Shown here piece by piece: positions 54,201 to 63,200 of a stretch of 64,000 nucleotides of DNA. The translations under genes and the position numbers were made by a program. How positions within the stretch are numbered: the first letter of the stretch is position 1; each line of letters begins with the position of its first letter. The stretch is from Branchiostoma floridae. Lineage: Eukaryota; Chordata; Leptocardii; Amphioxiformes; Branchiostomatidae. Where the stretch lies: contig NC_049990.1 of NCBI RefSeq assembly GCF_000003815.2, forward strand, positions 15,965,548 to 16,029,547. The letters are read 5' to 3'. The notes below the pieces were generated by a model, which ran no database searches, was not told where the DNA came from, and saw nothing but the letters and a program-made list of their open reading frames with translations.

Positions 54201-57200
54201 GGACAGAATCGTCGACAAGGATGGCGTATCATTGCAGGTATAAATAGACAGGGCATCTTATAGGCAGACATTCATGCGTAAAACATGCTTGCGTATAAAT
54301 TGTGAAAACAGTTCATTTCAGCATGATAATCTCTGAGTTTTGCAGAAGTTAGGCATTGACATTGTCTAGATACAATTAGCTTGTATTTTAATGAATATTT
54401 GTATTGATAGTTTTGCAAGCTGTGTATTGTATTGAAAATTTGTCACGGTTTCTTTTCTTTTTTGTTTCAGTGACCTTGGTAATGCACTATTCAGTTCATG
54501 GAAACAGTCATGTGATCCACCTGACCTGTCGGAAATCTATGACCGTCCTTACGAGGGTGCCAGTGCTGATGTAAGTGTATATCTTATCAAATTGAATGTA
54601 GAAAGGTAATAAAGTATCATAACTCAGGTGGAAAAAGTACATTGTTTTCTGCCACCATGGTTAACACTATTCAAAGAAATTTGGGCATTTAAAGTTGCTG
54701 TTACATTTGGTAATTACTAAGTATGAATATGGAAAAAAGAGACTCTTTTTCACAAAACCATAAAAATATGATTGCTTTATTCACACCGATGTTTCGGTGA
54801 CCGTTTGTCACCTTCTTCAGGGTAATTCTGACTGGTTCACATTACTGCAGGACAGGTGTCGCTGCTCACAGTTCAGATGCGGTCACAAAACGTAAAGTAT
54901 TTAAACATATGTACAGACGGATTTATGCAAAATATTTTACTGTACAATGTAAATATTTTTTTGTGACCGTATCTGAACTGTGAGCAGCAACACCTGTCCT
55001 GCAGTACAATGTGAACCAGTACATGCATGCATTGCTTCTTTAATGTAAGAGGAACACATGTTAGGGTGTTATTAATTCTCATTATCATAATTTATGCAAA
55101 AGATCAGCAAGACCACGTTTTGCACTAACCCTCTTCAGACCGGGGATTGCGGTTTTGAGGCCCTCAGCAACTTTAATATTGCATGATGCTTGAATTGCTT
55201 GTGCTAAAGCTTCCATACATGGTAAATAGTCGCAAAATGATATTAGTATCCAAAATTTCAAGTTAATAAAATATGTTTATCATTCATTGTGTTGCCATAG
55301 CAACGGAAGTATGTTTCTTAAAAAAAATTCCGATTTTGATTGAAACATAATTTTCTTGGTAAACTACACAATCATGTTTTCGAACATATTCTATGAAATT
55401 AAATATAACTTACGATATATGCTAGTTTGATGACGCCAGTGGTCAAAATCCAAGATGGCCGCCTTTATTACCTTAATGATGTCATAATGTCATATAAAAA
55501 AATGATGATGACACAAAAACTGTTATTATAAAATTTGTTATACATCTACACGGGGTATATTATCCTCTCCAAATTTGATGTTCATACGACTTTTTTAATA
55601 TGCATTACACAATTCACTACGTATACCCTTATAATGTGTTACTCTTTGCATTTATTCACTTCTTTAATCTATATCTTTACTCATAATTATAATTCTTAGA
55701 TTCCTTTAACCTAAGTACTTGATTTGGTCTTACTTAAATTTTAAGAAAATTCAAGGTGGTATATTTTAATTACCTTAAATTTAGATAGTACATGAAATTA
55801 AGAATCATACGTGACAAGCATTTAGCAAGATTATAAGCTTTTTTTGTGATTATCAAAACATGTATTTCCAATCGCTACAACTCCTTCACTATTTCCAGCC
55901 TAATGTTCTTGTTTTCAGTCCTGGTTGTCTGACAGATCAGGGATAGGACGAACTGCAAGTGCACGCAGCAATGTTGATCAACCTTCCCATGGTACAGCCA
56001 CTGAAATGTCTAGGAGTATGACAGACCTTCAAGACCAGAATCCTCATCAACGTGCACCTCCACCGTTTCCGCGAGACAACAGTCTGAACCTTCCAGAGCC
56101 TTTACCTCCCAGGGATTATGAAGGCCTGCTGTACCCATATGGTGAAGAAATTTACCATAAGCTGATGTAAAGAATTATCAATACAGTATGATGCCTTAAG
56201 TTTAAAAATGACTGTTAGAACACGTTTATATTACAGAAGAAAAGTGTCTGCATCAAGTATAATCCAAATTTGCAATCATGACATAATTGTATCTTGACAT
56301 GTGTGAATCATCTAAAGACAGATACATGAAATCCCAAACAGTTACATTGAACCCCCGACAGGTACATGGAACTCCAGTTTATGGCCTGAGGAGGAGGATT
56401 CGGTTCATTCATCTGTTACCAGTGGTTCAGAATTATTTCACCTCGTTTTTGTACGGTGAAAACACTAATATTGATTATTTCTAATATAATTGTATTTTAG
56501 AGCAATCTGAAGCCAGGCTGTCCGAAGACGAATATGAAAACCCGAATCAGGATCCATATGAAGACCCGGGCCCAGTCATTCATCAGATAGATCAAGGTAA
56601 GCTCCACTTCATCGTCAGTAGTGAACTTCTAAACGGTTCTAGACTCCTCCCAGTACGTTTCCCCTGGGCTGATCATACTGTACGTTGAAGACAAAATGAA
56701 TTAAAGCAATTTTGTATCCAATTTGGCTTTCATTAAGGAAACGATCCATGATCCACTCGCTGCATTTCAATTCAGGAACACCAAGAAGTTTTGGATAGCC
56801 CCGACGGAGACCACATACATGTTGAAAAAATCACCAATCCCAGGCCTAGATTTCCACCCTCACATCTTATCCCATCTATCCGTTTGCCTAACTATTTGAA
56901 AGTTGGGGCACCACGGAAGATCTGGTAGACAGGTTTCTCCCCCCTTCTCAGTTATCTGTATTTCTCAGTGATTTTGACACTTACATCTAGTGTCATGCAT
57001 GTCTATTCGTTGATATTATCCTCCCGTCTTTTCCATTGCCTACCTCATTTCCTCTCTGGAAGGTTCCTTACATTTTTGGCTAGTCCAGATGACCGTGACA
57101 CATTTGAGTTTAGTTTTCCTTATTGAGGTTAGAAATTCACCACGTGCATAAACAAAAAAATGTCAAAGTGTCATTCACATTAATTTTGCAATGGCATAAT

Positions 57201-60200
57201 TGTATCTTGTGTGAACATCTAAAGACAGACATTGGCAGACTCCAGTTTATGGCCTGAGGAGGAGGTTTCGGTTCATACCAGTGGTTCAGAATTATTTCAC
57301 CTCGTTTTTGTACGGTGACAACACTTGATATTTCTAATAATTGTATTTTAGAGCAATCTGAAGCCAGGCTGTCGGGAGACGAATATGAAAACCCGGATGA
57401 TGAGGAGTTCTATGAAGACCCGGGCCCAGTCATCCATCAGATAAATCAAGGTAATCTCCACTTCATCGTCAGTTGTAGTGAACTTCTAAACGATTTCTAA
57501 AAACTAAGGACATAACCAACCCTCCCAGTACATTTCACCCTGGGGGGATTATCCTGTTGAAGATGATTCTCCCCAGTCGTTTACACCCCCCCCCCCACCC
57601 ACCATGCCTTTAATCTGACTTGATTGTCACTACTACGCGGGTTGGGGTACCTGATAACCTTCTAAACCAGTACTGTCTGTTAACGGTTATAATTATTATA
57701 TCCTGTTACTGTCTTCTTTAATTTGTTGTAATCCAGACGAGACCAGTTAGGCACAAACAAATAACAATGATTATTAAGATATACAAAATGTTTAACCTCT
57801 AATGCTGTGTTGATTCGGCCTTTTAGTACTAGTATTTAGTCAAATTATACCTATTTTAACATTCTTTTTTGCTCTCTCATTTAAAACACTCTTTTAACAT
57901 CCCAGTTGTCCCATTCTAGCAATTAAATATGATATGAATCACTGTTAGCCTTTCAGAACGTTTCAGAAACATTTCTTGTACCCATTTGTGCAATTTCTAA
58001 GGCCACAATGACTTAATTTTATACATGACATCCTCTGGAGACCCTAAAACTAATTATTATAATGCACACGGGCGAAAGAAGAAAAAATCGATCCAAAAAT
58101 GCTGCTAAACATCCAGACCATTCTTTCCCAGGCTTGGTTTGTCTTATGTTCACCTCCAGTAAGACTGTAACACTCAATCATTGCCAATTTTTAATCATGT
58201 TTGTATTGCCATTCTTGTTTAAAGAAAGGAACAAGGATGCTGTGGCTCCATGTCTTGACCATTTGCCCTCCAATCCTAGAGAGCACTCGGTCCTCCGATA
58301 AACATGAAATTCTTTTTTTTCTTAAACAGGAGAAAATTATTGCGTGCGCGGTTGTCATCCATAAAATTAAGTCAGTGTGGCCTAACTAGAAATCAACATT
58401 CATAACTGATACTATTTTTTCTGTCACAGCTTACTCTGATAAGGTGGCAGTTTTGAGCTCGCACCATCCACAATATAATCTCAAGCTCTCTGTTGGAGAG
58501 GTTTTGACTGACCTTCAACATCTGGGAAATGGCTGGTGGAAAGGCACCTCTGCAGAAGGAAGAGGCCAATTTATGTCTGCAAATGTGGAATTCTTTGTTG
58601 ATGGCAGAGATGCATATTCTGTGAACAAAGAAATCCTGGAACAAGATGTACAATGTGGGTACATGTGTATACTGCTGTAACAATAGATTATCCCATAGTG
58701 CACTGGGTGTCCCCAAAACGAGGAAACATGAGTTTAGGCTTTAAGCAGTAGCAAAAGTCATGAAACGTATTAATGCCTTTTCTGGGGCTTGGATGATGGC
58801 TGTTGCAGGCAGGAGGTCAGAAAAAGTTTTAAAAATGCAAAATGTGCTGCTGCAGTACCAAGGTCATCAATCAAACAGGGGGCCCAAAAATCGACCTTCA
58901 CCATCACCAAACACACACCTACCCACCTACCAAAAACATCGCAATCCTTCCAGTGACTCATGAGATATACCCCACATACCATCTGGACCCAAAACAGTAT
59001 GGTCAAAGCAATACTTCCTTCATGGAAGTGTAATTAGTGTTTTTTTTAGTGATATTGATATTATTATTTGATTGGACATTTCACTACTTACCAAATATCC
59101 CAAAACATGTAATAAAAACTGTAAAAATCAACAATATTCTTTTTAATGTCATCTACAGTGAATCCAAATCTCAAAGCGAGGGTTATTCTAGACTATACAC
59201 CAGATGATGAGCTGACAATTGTGGCTGGTGAAATGGTCACTGTTGTAGATGAAACAACTTCAGATGAGGATGGCTGGATTAGAGTGATGTCAAGTCGTGG
59301 AGAGGGATTAGTACCAAAATTATGCCTTGCAAGTACCATTAAGGATACAACTTCGTCTCTGACTGCATGCAACATTGACTCAGACACAGGTAAGCCCTGG
59401 GCTAATTATAGATCTCCATCTTCCTGACCATAACATGCCTAAGATGTATCAATGTCAACAACAGCTGTTGCAATATGTGAAAGAACGTTTATACCGCTTG
59501 ATATCTTTGGTGCTTTAACTTCTTAGAGGGCAAACTTTCATATTGTTTTTACAGATGATATGTACGACTTTGCGGATGTTCCAGGAGAAGAAGGCGTTTA
59601 TGAAGAGTGGTCCCCACCTCCATCACAAGCACCAAGTGACCAGCGCTTCAGTATCAACATCAGTATGAAAAAAACAGAGAAAAACGACAACTGTACGATT
59701 AAAACTTCAAGTGCTACCTCTATAAGTAGTCCAATTATAGAAGTACTTATAATAATCAGTAACTGCAACGGTGTGGCCTTTCGTAATGCTTAACTCTAAG
59801 TAAGTGCAAACTTGATTTACCTGATTTGCCCAATCATTTATCAATATTTCTAGCAGTTAAAGAAATTCTCTGTCTTGCAAGCTGTTGCATATTATTTCAA
59901 TTTATCAATGCATTAAAAAACAGCCACATATGTAGATGCTTTGTAGCTCTTGTCACTTTTAGTATTTAGTACTGTACTAAATTTTCAAATCAATTATTTT
60001 CTTTTATTTACAAGCAATTGCTTTATTTCTTAGTGTTTGATGTCAGATTAAAGTGTGTTTGTTTCAGATCGGCTGATGGTGTCGATGGCAGATCCAGGTA
60101 CACTAGTTCTGTAAATTTTGTAGTCATATAATCTGAATGATAGGGAATTGGGGGAGGAGGGAGATTTCTAGAAATTACAAAATAATCCAAAAATCTTCAC

Positions 60201-63200
60201 TGTAGCAAAGTTAGATCTTCCACCAGATGAGTGTGTTGTTTTCTCTATTTTTCATGCAGATCCATCGGGTATGATGCATGATGGGAATAATACCTTAACT
60301 ACTGCTTTCTATGGATAAGTTCCAGGTCAATTTGGGATCAAATAGATAGATAGCAGAATTAAGTTGCTTACGTCGAAAATGATGAACAACTATTCACACG
60401 CATGCTGCAAACATTTTGATTTCCGAAGAGCACCGCATTTTTATGAAGGCTCATTTTTCAAGTCTTAAGTATGGTTCTCAATGGAATGATTGACGAAGAT
60501 CAAAGCCCATTTTTGACCAAAAGCAAATGGAAAACAAGAGTTCGGAGACCTCATACCTCCATTAAATATTATGGTTATGCAAATGACTTGCACATCTGCA
60601 TAATTTGTACTTGATTATGTACTCCTTTAAATAACTTACACATGTCAGTAACTATCCAATCATTTACTACATGTACTTAGATAAAACAGGACGCTTTTAC
60701 ATTAATTATGCAAATTAGGGACTTATTTGCATAATTGGTACATGTTTTTTTTTGTATCTGATGATTTTCCACCTACCATGTTATGTATTGAGTCATATGA
60801 TAGAAAATACTAGAAACATAGATTTTCCTCATTAAATATGCAAATTCAGACCAAATTTGCATAATTTGCACTTCATTATGTACATCTCTGCCAAACACAC
60901 CTACATGCTTAGCTTAGTAACATTTCATGGAAATCCATCGTTCCTATGTTCCGTTATGCTCCTTAGAAGATTTTGACAAAATTGCCCCTGCAGTTCCAGA
61001 GCAAGCAGCTAGGGGGGCAAACACACATCACTTTCTGCTTACATCACAAACTATCTGCCACCAGAAAATCAAGACCATAGCATGTTCAGGCCAAAGATAC
61101 AAAAAAATCGAAGTTCTGCTGTAGGACCAAGGTCACATACCAGGGGGCCCAAAATCGACCATGACCTATGTCTTCCTACCCACCTACCAAATATCATTAC
61201 TATCCATTCAGAGGTTCTCGAGTTGTGCTGACCACAAATATCCAGACACACACAGACACACCAAAACTATACCTCCATTGAACTGTCACACAACACAAGA
61301 AATTGCTCACCTAGAATTAATTTCCAGTCGCCCATGTCATCCATAATGATCGACGTTCGTCTGGATTGGTGATTCAATTCCTCTGAGTATGTGACCTAGG
61401 GACACTTAACTGAGTCACGGAGGCCGATACCACTTACCAGGCATGTAAGATTCTTTACTCGAGTCACGTGCTCAGAGTTTAATTGAATCACCACTCCTTA
61501 CGAAGGTCGACGGATGTGCAACCGAAAATTCGAAGTGAGCAATTTCTTGTGTTGCGTGACAGTTTAAAAACTTCAATATGGATATGCCAACACCGATGAG
61601 CTTTCATGCCAACACATACATTGTTGTCCACCTGCAGAGTCAATCAGGAAATGGATTATAAAAAGTATGGAAGGAATTTTGCTTTAGATTATTCTGTATG
61701 ACATAAAGCCGTAATCGGAAAATTAATCTTATCAAAATCTATTAATTCATAATTAATTACATAGGTCGACTCAGTGTTGAGTACACCAAGAATGGACAAC
61801 TAAAGAAATCAAGGGATCAATGTCTTGAAGCCGATGTTGCTGCCCACAACATGACAGAGGAGCAAAAAGACCACTACCATCCTCTTGCATATGGCTGGAT
61901 GATCAAGAGCATGAAAAAAACAATTGGCGCTCGAGGTAATCTGATCTTAAAAACTAGAGTAAGATGTATATTGTTTGAAAAATATTAGATAAGTCAGTAG
62001 TGCCAAATCTCAGTACAGTATTTGAAACACAGACTGTGCCCGGGGAATACACAATCAGCAGAAGAGGAGTTATCTCCTTGTCGGAGGGTTTCTAATATTT
62101 GTTTTGGAGGATAAATTATATACTTTCCCTATCACTAAACAGAGGCTATGTTTCCAAATTTTGTTTCTCTTGTGTTTCCTGGTAATCATTCACTCTTAGG
62201 AGATAGTTGAGCACAGTTGATGCACAACAAACTCCTATTAGATCTCTGGGTCTAATTATGGGTGAAAAATCTATTATCCATGCACTGCCAAGGCCTTGTA
62301 CACTGTAGTATTGCCAAAACTACCCAACTTTAAGAGCAACCTGGTCATGCACATGACCTATCAGGTGTCTTGTCAAAAGTCATCTGGTAGCCATGTTGTA
62401 AGCCTGTACTGAAGGAGCAGGGCAAGGACCACTAATTCAGAGCCCTATCCAAATATATATACATGTAGCAAAGTTTCATGTTAGAAACAGGCTGTCAAAA
62501 GTCACCTAACTGAGGTTTAGTCCATGGAAAACTCACTTTGGCTGCATAGTCTGACCTCTAAAGTATTTATCTAGTGATGTTGACCCAAAACCTGCTTGCA
62601 GAAATCCCTCTATCACAACCTGGTGACCTTTGACCTCGATAAAGAAGACTCGATGACCTACAACCTGCCTTATAGCTACTTGACAGTTTAATGGACACTC
62701 CAAACATGGCTGAAATAAAATTAGCCTATCTTTCTAACACCATAAACCTTACCTGTATCATCCAGCTCCAAAATATTTTAGGTACTGACACAATAGATAA
62801 TAATGCAATAACATTGAGTTGTGATTAATCTATATATGATAATTCAAACCATCATTGTTTTGATGTTTCCATAGATATCACCTTTTTGGACTGGGCAAGT
62901 ACAGCTGCTAATCCGATGTTCCCAGCTGCTGTAGAAAAGGGTAAGACAAACAGACTACCATTCAGTTAGACCTTAAGTTAGGTCATGGAGATTAAAAACT
63001 TTTCTTCATAGATTTGAAAATCCACACTAACACCCATTATGCTCAGTGCATGAACTAGCCAGGAGAAGAAGCAGGTAGACATCAGAAATGCCCTTAATAC
63101 TAAAATTGTACCTGTGAAAAATCTGTTAATCGTGGGGCATCTAGAGTTAGGTGAGGCGTGCGTTTGAATAAATCTTAAACAGTAGTTACAAATGTCAATC

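Larger units (their letters stand above)
56272..57495 (+). repeat. Segmental tandem duplication containing an exon
   Basis: 56272-56640 and 57188-57495 are diverged copies, including the upstream intronic block TTTATGGCCTGAGGAGGAGG, the block AATTATTTCACCTCG, the acceptor and the exon. The spacer between them is unrelated. Confidence 0.88.
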
